A stretch of 64,000 nt of DNA from Thermaceae bacterium (GTDB taxonomy: Bacteria > Deinococcota > Deinococci > Deinococcales > Thermaceae), in NCBI GenBank assembly GCA_015478585.1, contig JADMIM010000005.1:1-64000 (forward strand), in the 5' to 3' direction. The notes beneath the pieces were generated by a model that made no database searches, was not told the origin of the DNA, and saw only the letters and a program-made list of their open reading frames with translations. Made by a program: the position numbers and the translations under genes. Shown here in pieces: positions 28,471 through 36,354 of this stretch. How positions within the stretch are numbered: position 1 is the first letter of the stretch; each line of letters begins with the position of its first letter.

Positions 28471-30720
28471 TCACACCCGTAAATACACTACCGTGACTCC
28501 ATGCCCACCCTCATAGGGGATGGCATCGCTAAAACTCTCTACCCGCTTGTCGCGCCGTAAGGCGTTGCGCAGGGCGTTGCGCAGGGCTCCTGTGCCCTTG
28601 CCGTGCAATAGGCGCACCGGGGTGGTAGCGGTGGCTATGGCCTCCTCGAGGTAATTGTCCACAGCCAGCAGGGCCTCTTCCACCGTGAGGCCTCGCAGGT
28701 TCAGCTCCTCGCCAATTTTGGTCTTGGGGCGGCTCGAGGCTCCTGGTTTGGGTTTGGCCTCCTCTTTGGGTTGTAAGCGGGTCATGGGCACGCTCACCCG
28801 TACCGCACCCATCTGTACCAGAGCCTCGCTCCCGCGCAGCTCCACAATAGTTCCCTGACCACCGTACTCGGGGACGTTCACCGACGAACCCACTTGCAAG
28901 CCGGGCGGGGCAGATTGGGGGCGCTCGGGGCGTTGGTATTTGCTGCGCAGGGCCAACAGTTCTTGCAGAGCCTGCCCCTGGCCTTCGGTCTTGGATCGCT
29001 CCCGTGCTGAGCGAATCCGGTTTTGTGCCTCCTGGACGATAGATTCGGCCTCGAGCCGGGCGGCTTCCAAACGCTCCTGACGTTGGGCTTCAAGCTCCAA
29101 AAGCTGATCCTGTAGCACTTGCTCTTTGCCTTCCGCCCTCCGCCTAACTTCTTCGGCCAGATCTCGCTCCCGGCGCAGCTTCTCCCGCTCGGCCTCGAGC
29201 GACCCCAGCAGCCTTTCCAAACGCCCACCCTCTGGCCCCAGCAGCGCCTCGGCGCGGTGGACTCTGCCTTCGGGAAAACCCAACCGCCGGGCAATCGAAA
29301 GCGCATAGCTGCGGCCTGGAGCCCCCACTGCCAGATGATAGGTGGGGCGCAGGTTTTCCAGGTCGAAGCGCATGGAGGCATTCTGTACGCCGGGGGTGTC
29401 CTGGGCGAAGGCTTTAAGCGGGGAAAGGTGGGTAGTAATCAAGCCCCGCACACCCTGCTCGAGCAACCCTTCGATAAAAGCCTGTGAGAGCGAGGCTCCC
29501 TCCTCGGGGTCGGTGCCCGAACCCAGCTCGTCAATCAGAACCAGGCTCTGCGGGGTGGCATTTTCCAGCACTTCCTTGAGCCGCAGCAGGTGGGCCGCGA
29601 AGGTCGAGAGACTTTCCTGAATGCTCTGCTCGTCGCCGATATCCACGAAGAGTCGGTCAGGGAAGGCGATTTCCGCTGCCTCCGCGGCTACGAACAGCCC
29701 GCATTGGGCCATCAGCACGGCCAGGCCGAGGGTCTTGAGCAGTGCGGTTTTGCCGCCCATGTTGGGGCCGGTTAGCAGCAAGATGCGCTGCTCTGGCGAG
29801 AGTTCCAGATCGTTGCTGAGGGGGTTCTTGATGAGCGGATGGCGGGCGGCTTTGAGCCGGTAGAGCCCTTCTTGGTTGAGCCGGGGGCGAGAGAGCTTCC
29901 AGTCTTCGGCCAAGTTGGCGCTGGCCCTGGCAATGTCTAATGCCACCAGAGCCTGCAAAGTCCGGTCTAGCTCTTCGTCACCCCCCAGAATCGCCGAAAG
30001 CTCGAAGAGAATCCGGTTGACCTCGGCATCCTCCTCGAGCTTCAAGCTTGCCAACTGGTTGTTGAGCGGTACTACCGAACTCGGCTCGATATAGACCGTG
30101 AGCCCGGAGTCCGACTGATCGAGGATGATCCCCGGAAGGCGGTTCTGGAAGCTGGCCTTCACGGGAATCACATAGCGGTCGCGCCGCAGGGTAATAAAGC
30201 GCTCCTGGATGGCCTCGGCGTGGCGATCGAGCAGGGTTTGCAGCCGCTCTTGAATCTCTTCGCGCAGCGGATTAACCCGGCGGCGAATCTCGCGCAAACG
30301 GGGGGTTGCCTGATCCCGCACGTTCCCGGCTTCGTCCAGGCATTCGCCGATGCGGCGTAGGAAAAAAGTGTGCTCGCCGATGCGGGCGGCCAGCGCCCGG
30401 AGGTAATCTCCAATCTCCAAAAGTTCGTGTTTGAGGGCTACCGCAGCCTCGAGACTCCCCGCCGCCTCACGCAGTTGCGGGCCGTCCAGCCGCAAGCCTC
30501 CCCGCGCACTTGCCAGCGCGGGCCGTAAGTCGCTGATGCCGCCGAGTCGGTAGGGGTAAGCTAGGGCTTCGGCGACGGTGGCTTGTTGGGCCAGGGCGGC
30601 CTCTAGGCTAGGCTGAGGCTCGAGGCTAGAGAGCGCCTCCTGAGCCATAAAACTCGAGGCCCGCTCGACCAGGCTCGAGCGAATCCGAGAAAAATCCAGG
30701 GCTTGAAAGACATCGCGCAT
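28471..30720 (-). CDS. mutS2: Endonuclease MutS2
   Basis: The 749-residue protein lacks the MutS mismatch-binding N-domain. It has the clamp/core, an ABC-type ATPase (Walker A LLLTGPNMGGKTALLKT, Walker B LVLIDELGSGTDPEEG) and a long coiled coil (about 510-600). The C-terminal Smr nuclease domain includes LNLRGLTVEEAL and LLHGKGTGALRNAL. MutS2 suppresses homologous recombination and, in Bacillus and Thermus relatives, also acts on collided ribosomes or branched DNA. A TATACT (rev 30743-30738) lies upstream, and a weak GGAG precedes ATG 30720. Confidence 0.96.
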   Translation of the reverse strand: MRDVFQALDFSRIRSSLVERASSFMAQEALSSLEPQPSLEAALAQQATVAEALAYPYRLGGISDLRPALASARGGLRLDGPQLREAAGSLEAAVALKHELLEIGDYLRALAARIGEHTFFLRRIGECLDEAGNVRDQATPRLREIRRRVNPLREEIQERLQTLLDRHAEAIQERFITLRRDRYVIPVKASFQNRLPGIILDQSDSGLTVYIEPSSVVPLNNQLASLKLEEDAEVNRILFELSAILGGDEELDRTLQALVALDIARASANLAEDWKLSRPRLNQEGLYRLKAARHPLIKNPLSNDLELSPEQRILLLTGPNMGGKTALLKTLGLAVLMAQCGLFVAAEAAEIAFPDRLFVDIGDEQSIQESLSTFAAHLLRLKEVLENATPQSLVLIDELGSGTDPEEGASLSQAFIEGLLEQGVRGLITTHLSPLKAFAQDTPGVQNASMRFDLENLRPTYHLAVGAPGRSYALSIARRLGFPEGRVHRAEALLGPEGGRLERLLGSLEAEREKLRRERDLAEEVRRRAEGKEQVLQDQLLELEAQRQERLEAARLEAESIVQEAQNRIRSARERSKTEGQGQALQELLALRSKYQRPERPQSAPPGLQVGSSVNVPEYGGQGTIVELRGSEALVQMGAVRVSVPMTRLQPKEEAKPKPGASSRPKTKIGEELNLRGLTVEEALLAVDNYLEEAIATATTPVRLLHGKGTGALRNALRNALRRDKRVESFSDAIPYEGGHGVTVVYLRV

Positions 30721-31007
30721 GAGGACTCCAAAGGGCCAGTATAGCCCATGCTGGCGCGAGGATTGGCATTCAGCTCTCAGCGACTTTAGGGCCTGGAGAG
30801 GTTTTCATGAAGAAGAGGCACATATCCCTGAAGTTTTTGCCCGAGTGGCGCTTGAATAACCCTGTTCGGGTAACAATTCTGTCATATCCGCACAGCGCCT
30901 AGTGCTCGCACGGTAGCTTAGTGCTATAGCTCGGGCTCGCTCGGGTACGGGCAAAGCCCGTATCGCGCTGTGCGCGACTCCGCTAGCAAAGCCTGCCCCG
31001 TTGGGGC
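30721..31007. other. 287-bp spacer with hairpins, no gene
   Basis: TACGGG and CCCGTA around CAAAG (near 30946-30962) form a hairpin, followed by GCGC-rich inverted words. GAGAGGTTTTCATGAAG near 30796 resembles the solo R2 terminal motif variant seen at 48083-48105. The left part carries the mutS2 -10 box. Confidence 0.4.
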
Positions 31008-31874
31008 TTATGAACCCGCCGGATCACCCTTCTCGATGGGCACACCTACGCTATTGCCCCATTCTGTCCAGCTTCCGTCGTAGTTCTTGACGTTGGGAAA
31101 GCCCAACAGGTATTTCAGCACGAACCAAGAATGGCTGCTGCGCTCGGCGATGCGGCAGTAGGCAATCACTTCTTTGTCGGGGGTCACGCCTTTGCCTTCG
31201 TAGAGGGCTTTGAGTTGGTCGGCGCTCTTGAAGGTGCCGTCGGGGTTGGCGGTCTGCGCCCAGGGAATACTTTTGGCTCCGGGGATGTGCCCTCCGCGTA
31301 GCACACCCTCTTGAGGGTATTCGGGCATATGGGTCTTCTCACCGCTAAACTCGGCTGGGCTGCGCACGTCCACCAGTGCCCCTTTACCCCCTTTAACCCT
31401 TTCCAGGTGCTTCAGAACGTCGTCCTTGAAGGCTCTGAGGTCTGCTTGGCGCTGTCCTGGGGTATAGGTGGCCTTAGGGTAGTGGGGTTTGTCGGTAGTG
31501 AGGGGCTTGCCTTCTTCGGCCCATTTGATGCGCCCACCGTTCATCAGCTTGAGGTTTTGGTGACCATTATAGCTCATGAACCAGAAGGCATAAGCAGCCC
31601 ACCAGTTGTTTTTGTCGCCGTAGAGCACCACCGTGGTTTGGTTGGAGATGCCGAGTTTTTCCATCAGGGCCGCGAACTCGGTGGGCTGGATAAACTCTCT
31701 GATAATGGGATCCCAGAAATCGCCCTGCCAGTCAACTTTTTGTGAGCCAGGAATATGGCCGGTGTCGTAGAGCAGGATGTCTTCGTCTACCTCGAGCACC
31801 CGTACATTGGCATCGCCGTGATGCTCTAAAACCCAATCGGTACTGACCAAAACCTCTGGATGTGCGTAGTTCAT
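31008..31874 (-). CDS. sseA: Thiosulfate sulfurtransferase (two rhodanese domains)
   Basis: The 288 residues form two rhodanese folds. The N-terminal domain is inactive. The C-terminal domain carries the active Cys in [23 protein letters not shown], close to the CRIGERSSHTWF consensus of bacterial thiosulfate sulfurtransferases. It transfers sulfane sulfur from thiosulfate to cyanide or other thiophiles. ATG 31874 follows AAGGAGA by 6 nt; the frame is open 13 codons further. The promoter just upstream is clear. Confidence 0.93.
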   Translation of the reverse strand: MNYAHPEVLVSTDWVLEHHGDANVRVLEVDEDILLYDTGHIPGSQKVDWQGDFWDPIIREFIQPTEFAALMEKLGISNQTTVVLYGDKNNWWAAYAFWFMSYNGHQNLKLMNGGRIKWAEEGKPLTTDKPHYPKATYTPGQRQADLRAFKDDVLKHLERVKGGKGALVDVRSPAEFSGEKTHMPEYPQEGVLRGGHIPGAKSIPWAQTANPDGTFKSADQLKALYEGKGVTPDKEVIAYCRIAERSSHSWFVLKYLLGFPNVKNYDGSWTEWGNSVGVPIEKGDPAGS

Positions 31875-31918
31875 GCGGTTTCTCCTTCTCGAGTATGCCT
31901 GCGCAGTCTCCACCTCGA

Positions 31919-31948
31919 GGTATAGAGACGCTTAGGGTTAATAATCAA
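31919..31948 (-). promoter_or_regulatory. Sulfurtransferase promoter
   Basis: On the minus strand TTGATT (31948-31943) and TATACC (31924-31919) with 18-bp spacing. Confidence 0.55.
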
Positions 31949-32034
31949 CAAATTTTGTAATTAAGTCAAAACCTGCTGGCTCGAATCACACCAGGCGCAC
32001 AAAGATAATCTGCTGGTGCGGGGTCAGGCCGGTT

Positions 32035-33066
32035 TCAAATGGGTAGCCAGACGCAAAACTTGGCTCCAGGTGTGGCCTCGAGCCAGATATGCCCACCGTG
32101 GGCCTCCACGATAGCCTTGGAGATGTAAAGGCCCAGCCCTGTTCCGCCGATGCCCTGCTCGAGGGCCCTGCGGGTGCGACCATAGCGGCTGAACAATGGC
32201 TGTTGTTGGTCGGGCGGAATGCCTGGGCCGGTATCCTCTACCTCCAGCAGCACCCCTGGGGGTTGGGTCGCCCTATCCTCTCGAGCCCGCAACCAGACCT
32301 TTCCGCCAGGAGGGCAAAACTTGAAAGCGTTGGAGAGCAGGTTCCCCAGCACTTGAGCCATCCGCTCGGGGTCGGCCTGGAGGCTGGGCAGGGGGCTTAG
32401 CTCCAGTTCCAGGTGGATATGCCTTAGCTTGGCTATGCCCTCAAAGCTTTGGGCCACCTCTTCAAGGATCGCCTCGAACTGGCTTGGGCGACGATTGACC
32501 TCGAAACGTCCGGCTTCCAGGCGGGAGGTGTCCAACAAGTTGTTCACCATGTCGCTAAGCCGCAGGGTGCTGTAGTGAATGCTCTTCAAAAAGTCCTGCA
32601 ACTGGGCCGGAGAGAACTGCCCGCCCAGTAGCAATTCGGTAAAGCCCAGAATAGCCGTGAGCGGGGTTTTGAGTTCGTGTGAGACCAGGGCCAAAAACTC
32701 CCGCTTGAGCCGCTCAGCCTCTTTTTCCGCGCTCACGTCGCGAAAGAGCACCAAGGCCAAGCCGGGTTCCATCAACACCATACGGGCCTCGAAACAGCGC
32801 CCCTCCACCGGTAGTTCCAAAACCTGAGCCTGCTGGCTGGCTAGGGCTATCTGGATGGCCTCGAGCAACCGCCCAGACTCTGGGGGGGCGAATAGCTCGG
32901 CGATATCGGTGCCCAGAAAGCGATCCATCGGCAGGTGCGAATCTCGGCTCCCGGCCTTGTACTCCAGGATGTGCCCCTGCGCATCCAGCAGCATCAAATC
33001 GTCGGGGATGGCCTCCAGGATGGCCCACAGCCTGGCCTCGCGGCGGTGGAGGGTTTCTTCCAGCAT
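32035..33066 (-). CDS. PAS-domain sensor histidine kinase (orphan, cytosolic)
   Basis: In 343 residues: a PAS domain (about 10-115, DLMLLDAQGHILEYKAG), a HisKA dimerisation helix with the phospho-acceptor in FLALVSHELKTPLTAILGF, and a HATPase domain with N box LGNLLSNAFKFCPPGG, G1 VEDTGPGIPPD and G2 GGTGLGLYISKAIVEAHGG. No membrane helix is present, so the signal is probably intracellular. No response regulator gene is adjacent. TACAAT (rev 33079-33074) ends 7 nt before ATG 33066, giving a leaderless start. Confidence 0.93.
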   Translation of the reverse strand: MLEETLHRREARLWAILEAIPDDLMLLDAQGHILEYKAGSRDSHLPMDRFLGTDIAELFAPPESGRLLEAIQIALASQQAQVLELPVEGRCFEARMVLMEPGLALVLFRDVSAEKEAERLKREFLALVSHELKTPLTAILGFTELLLGGQFSPAQLQDFLKSIHYSTLRLSDMVNNLLDTSRLEAGRFEVNRRPSQFEAILEEVAQSFEGIAKLRHIHLELELSPLPSLQADPERMAQVLGNLLSNAFKFCPPGGKVWLRAREDRATQPPGVLLEVEDTGPGIPPDQQQPLFSRYGRTRRALEQGIGGTGLGLYISKAIVEAHGGHIWLEATPGAKFCVWLPI

Positions 33067-33194
33067 CGAGCCGATTGTACGGCTTTAGATGCTACCCCTC
33101 CGGCAGTTGTCGAGCCTCCGAAGTCACCCGCCTACTTTTTGGTATGAAGGTATACGAATGTCCTACCCGAACTCGAGTAACCTAGAGCCTGAAT

Positions 33195-33872
33195 ATGAGC
33201 TTGACCTTCACCGCAGCTTTTTTGGCTGGAATGCTGTCTTTTTTGTCGCCCTGCGTACTGCCCTTGGTTCCTACTTATCTGCTGTATTTGGGTGGGGAGC
33301 GCGGACGACCCCTGCTCAATGCGGTGTTTTTTGTGGCGGGGTTCTCGGCAATCTTTTTGCTTTTTGGCCTGCCCTTCACGATTGTGGGCAACCTGCTGCT
33401 GCAATACCGCAAAACCCTGTCCCTGGTCGGCGGCCTTGCCATGATTCTGATGGGGCTATACATGCTGGGCCTCAAGCCCAAGTTTCTGGCCCAGGGCTTC
33501 AACCTGCGCTACCAGGGCGACACCAGCCGCCCCTGGGGAGCTTTCGTGCTGGGGGCGGTGCTGGGAATTGGCTGGACTCCGTGCATTGGCCCCATCCTGG
33601 GAGGCATCCTGACCCTGACCGCTACGGGTGCGGGGTTTCCGCTGCTGCTGGTGTACGTGCTGGGCTTGGCTGTGCCCTTTTTGGTGGTGGCCTTATTCGC
33701 TGACCGAGCCAGAGAAATTGTGCGGCGGATGAACCGCCTGTCTCGAGGCTTCCAGCTCGTGGCCGGAACCGTGCTGATGGCCGTGGGCCTCCTGATGGCG
33801 ACGGGTCAGTTCACCCTGATGAACAGTTTTTTCCTCAAGCTAACCCCGCAGTGGCTGCTCGAGCGGCTGTGA
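33195..33872 (+). CDS. ccdA: Cytochrome c biogenesis protein CcdA
   Basis: The 225-residue protein has six membrane helices and the two redox cysteines in FLSPCVLPLVPTYLLYLGG (helix 1) and GWTPCIGPILGGILT (helix 4). CcdA moves electrons from cytoplasmic thioredoxin across the membrane to keep apocytochrome and CcmG/CcmH cysteines reduced. It stands at the head of a cytochrome c maturation region but is separated from ccmB by an R1 repeat. No strong ribosome site is visible before ATG 33195. Confidence 0.95.
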   Translation: MSLTFTAAFLAGMLSFLSPCVLPLVPTYLLYLGGERGRPLLNAVFFVAGFSAIFLLFGLPFTIVGNLLLQYRKTLSLVGGLAMILMGLYMLGLKPKFLAQGFNLRYQGDTSRPWGAFVLGAVLGIGWTPCIGPILGGILTLTATGAGFPLLLVYVLGLAVPFLVVALFADRAREIVRRMNRLSRGFQLVAGTVLMAVGLLMATGQFTLMNSFFLKLTPQWLLERL

Positions 33873-33892
33873 AGGTAGGAAGCAAATAAAGA

Positions 33893-34092
33893 TAGTTTCA
33901 CGTCATACGTCCTACGCATACCCAAGGCCAAAAGCTTAAAGTCAAAAACCAAATCGTGTCCCAGATGATGTTTCTTTACGGGGCAATTATATTGTCCTGT
34001 TGTAGCTTTAAGGCTCTTCATATTGTGTCGTTAGCTTTTGGTTTTTAGCGTTCAGCGTAAGTCCTTGGACGTTCAGCGTTTTGCAGCCCCTG
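33893..34092 (+). repeat. R1 dispersed intergenic repeat, copy E
   Basis: The core at 33955-34007 folds as GGGCAAT-TAT-ATTGTCC. The A-rich left arm (AAAGCTTAAAGTCAAAAACC) and the T-rich right arm (TTAGCTTTTGGTTTTTAGCG) are partly complementary. It sits between ccdA and ccmB, where a ccmA gene might be expected. Confidence 0.8.
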
Positions 34093-34126
34093 CCCTTTGC
34101 GCCGTGCTTCTTGTAGCCTATACCCG

Positions 34127-34798
34127 ATGCCCTATACCCGCGTTTTCTGGCTGGCCTGGCGCGACCTGACCTTGGAGTTTAGAGGCCGAGCGGGGATTCT
34201 CTCGGTGGTGTTTTTTCTGGCGGTGATGCTTTTTATTCTGGGCTTGGCTTTTGGCCCTAACCCCCAGGATTTGCGCAAGGCTGCGCCGGGGGTGTTCTGG
34301 GTGGCCTTAGCCTTTGCCGGTAGCCTGCTGGCGAACCGGGCTTTTGGCCTCGAGGTCGAAGATGGCACCCTTGACGACTTGCTGCTGACCTCCGGTAGCC
34401 GCGAGTGGATTTATTTTGGCAAGCTGCTGTTTCAACTGCTGCTGTTACTGGGCGTGGGGGTGCTGCTCTTAATTATCACGGCGGGACTTTTCTACCTTCC
34501 CCTGACCGCTTGGCCCTGGTATCTTCTGACGCTGTTGCTGGGCACTTTGGGCTACGCCGCCATTTCTACCTTTTATGCTGGGATGCTGGCAAGGCTGCGC
34601 GGACGCGAGGTGCTGCTGCCTTTGCTGTTGTTTCCGCTGGTGGTTCCGGTGGTGCTTTCGGCGGTGCGGGCCATGGGCGACCTGGCGACCGGCGTACCGG
34701 TTGGGGAAGTGGCGAGCTGGTGGCGCTTGCTGGCGGTGTTCGACGTTATATACGTGGTGGCTTGTGGCTTGCTGTTTCCCAATATTCTCGAGGGATAA
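34127..34798 (+). CDS. ccmB: Haem exporter subunit CcmB
   Basis: From ATG 34127 the product has 223 residues with six membrane helices. It starts RVFWLAWRDLTLEFRGRAGILSVVFF, then LEVEDGTLDDLLLTSGSREWIYFGKL, both typical of CcmB. With CcmA, CcmC and CcmD it forms the complex that loads haem onto CcmE. The usual partner ATPase CcmA is not in this window. TAGCCT (34114-34119) ends 7 nt upstream, so it likely has its own leaderless promoter, and a terminator at 34910 separates it from ccmC. A 24-bp tandem duplication spans its stop codon. Confidence 0.92.
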   Translation: MPYTRVFWLAWRDLTLEFRGRAGILSVVFFLAVMLFILGLAFGPNPQDLRKAAPGVFWVALAFAGSLLANRAFGLEVEDGTLDDLLLTSGSREWIYFGKLLFQLLLLLGVGVLLLIITAGLFYLPLTAWPWYLLTLLLGTLGYAAISTFYAGMLARLRGREVLLPLLLFPLVVPVVLSAVRAMGDLATGVPVGEVASWWRLLAVFDVIYVVACGLLFPNILEG

Positions 34799-34834
34799 AC
34801 GCCCCAGCGTCTCGAGGGGTAAACACCCCAGTTC
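34787..34834 (+). repeat. 24-bp imperfect tandem repeat across the ccmB stop
   Basis: CTCGAGGGATAAACGCCCCA (34787 on) is repeated as CTCGAGGGGTAAACACCCCA (34811 on). The first unit contains the ccmB stop codon. Confidence 0.7.
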
Positions 34835-34909
34835 CCCCAGGGGTAGCCTAAAGCAGGCGGGTCAGTTTCATTGTGGGCTTAGGAGTGAGGGGCAAAATGG
34901 ATTTAGACT

Positions 34910-34927
34910 CCCCCAAACGGGGGTTTT
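34910..34927 (+). terminator. Terminator downstream of ccmB
   Basis: CCCCC (34910-34914), loop AAAC, GGGGG (34919-34923), then TTTT. Confidence 0.7.
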
Positions 34928-35027
34928 GTCCAAGTAGCAGGTGGAGACAAACTAAGGTAGTGCAATTTACCTGGGATTTATCCGCTTGCCCTCATAATGG
35001 CAGGGATGGTGTGAGGAGGCTGTGCAT

Positions 35028-35723
35028 ATGCAACTGACGCGCTCGAGCGAAAAAGGAGATGGGCTGACCACAGCCTTGTTGAGTACGGGCCTGGCGGTAT
35101 TGCTGGTGGGTTTTTATCTGGCCCTCAATGCGCCCCCAGATGCTAACCAGGGCTGGTTGGTGCGCATCTTGTATCTGCACGTCCCCATGGCCTGGTTATG
35201 CTACCTGGCGATTTTTGGCACCCTGGCCTATTCGGTGGCCTACTTGGTACGCCGCAACCCCCACTACGACCGCGTAGCCGCCGTGAGCGCGGAAATCGGC
35301 CTGTTGTTCTCGGCCCTCACCGTCCTGACCGGGGCTTTGTGGGGCCGCCCGACCTGGGGGGTGTACTGGACTTGGGAGCCGCGCCTGACCACCTTCGCCA
35401 TCCTGATTGCGGTCTACGTGGGCTACTTTATCGTGCGCAGTGCCATCGAAGACCCTGAGCTGCGGGCCAATGCCAGCGCAGCCATTGGTATTCTGGGTTC
35501 AATCAACGTGCCTATCAGCTATATGTCGGTGAAATGGTGGCGCAGCCTACACCAGACCCAGACCATTGACCTCACCACCGGCAAGGTCAACATGGAGCCC
35601 TCGATGCTCCTGGCCCTCATGGTCAACCTGCTGGCCTTCACCCTGCTCTATTTTGCCTTTATGCGCCTGCGCGGACAAATCGCCCGCTACGAAGCCCAGC
35701 GCCAGGAGGCTGCGCATGGCTAA
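35028..35723 (+). CDS. ccmC: Haem exporter/chaperone subunit CcmC
   Basis: The protein has 231 residues and six membrane helices. The tryptophan-rich WWD-type periplasmic loop (RPTWGVYWTWEPRLTTF) lies between two likely haem-ligand histidines, one in ILYLHVPMAWLCY and one in WWRSLHQTQTI. CcmC presents haem to CcmE. ATG 35028 has GAGGAGG 8 nt upstream; the in-frame GTG at 35022 would be too close to it. The 3' end overlaps ccmD. Confidence 0.95.
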   Translation: MQLTRSSEKGDGLTTALLSTGLAVLLVGFYLALNAPPDANQGWLVRILYLHVPMAWLCYLAIFGTLAYSVAYLVRRNPHYDRVAAVSAEIGLLFSALTVLTGALWGRPTWGVYWTWEPRLTTFAILIAVYVGYFIVRSAIEDPELRANASAAIGILGSINVPISYMSVKWWRSLHQTQTIDLTTGKVNMEPSMLLALMVNLLAFTLLYFAFMRLRGQIARYEAQRQEAAHG

Positions 35724-35832
35724 TCTCTTGCAAAACCCGGCCAATCCCTTCGTGGTGTGGGTCTATGTCCTCACCTATGGGGTGATATTGGGCTATCTGG
35801 GCTATCTGCTATGGCGACGGAGGAAAGGGTGA
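35716..35832 (+). CDS. ccmD: Haem exporter small subunit CcmD
   Basis: This 38-residue protein has one membrane helix (FVVWVYVLTYGVILGYLGYLLW) and a basic RRRKG cytoplasmic tail, the classic CcmD architecture. It overlaps the ccmC stop by 8 bp, and its own stop overlaps the GTG of ccmE. Position and shape, rather than sequence motifs, make the call. Confidence 0.85.
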   Translation: MANLLQNPANPFVVWVYVLTYGVILGYLGYLLWRRRKG

Positions 35833-36260
35833 AACCCAAACACATCTTCGGCATCGTGCTGATCGTAGCCGCCCTGGGCTACCTGATTTTTGGCGGCCTG
35901 GGCAACAATCTGGTGTACTTCATCACTCCCAGCGAATACTTCCAGAACCAAGCTAAATATACGGGCCGTCCAGTGCGGCTGGGAGGGTTGGTCAAGGCGG
36001 GCACAGTAAAATACGACAAAAATACCCTCGAGCTGCACTTTGTCGTTACCGACGGGGTGCGTGAGGTTGGGGTACAGTCTACCGGAACCCCTCCGGCTTT
36101 GTTCAAGGAAAACCAGGGCGTGGTGGTGGAGGGCAAGTTTGCCGGGGGGCAGTTTGATGGCAATAACCTTCTGGTCAAGCACTCCGAGTCGTATCAGGCC
36201 CCTAAGGCAGGCAGCTACACCCCCGAGCAAATCAAGAAGATCATTCAGGAGACAAAATGA
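35829..36260 (+). CDS. ccmE: Periplasmic haem chaperone CcmE
   Basis: From GTG 35829 (overlapping the ccmD TGA) the product has 143 residues: an N-terminal anchor helix, an OB-fold (VRLGGLVKAGTV, LHFVVTDGV, VVVEGKF), and the haem-binding His in LLVKHSESYQAP with the conserved Tyr four residues on. CcmE binds haem covalently and hands it to CcmF. It is followed by an 82-bp spacer made of short repeated words (GAGTCTG, GACCTGC) before ccmF. Confidence 0.95.
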   Translation: MKPKHIFGIVLIVAALGYLIFGGLGNNLVYFITPSEYFQNQAKYTGRPVRLGGLVKAGTVKYDKNTLELHFVVTDGVREVGVQSTGTPPALFKENQGVVVEGKFAGGQFDGNNLLVKHSESYQAPKAGSYTPEQIKKIIQETK

Positions 36261-36354
36261 TGTCTCGAGCCTCGAGTCTGGAGTCTGGAGTCAAAAAGCT
36301 CGGTCAAGCCCGTGACCTGCGACCTGCGGCCTGCGGCAGCCCTTGGGGGCAGGC

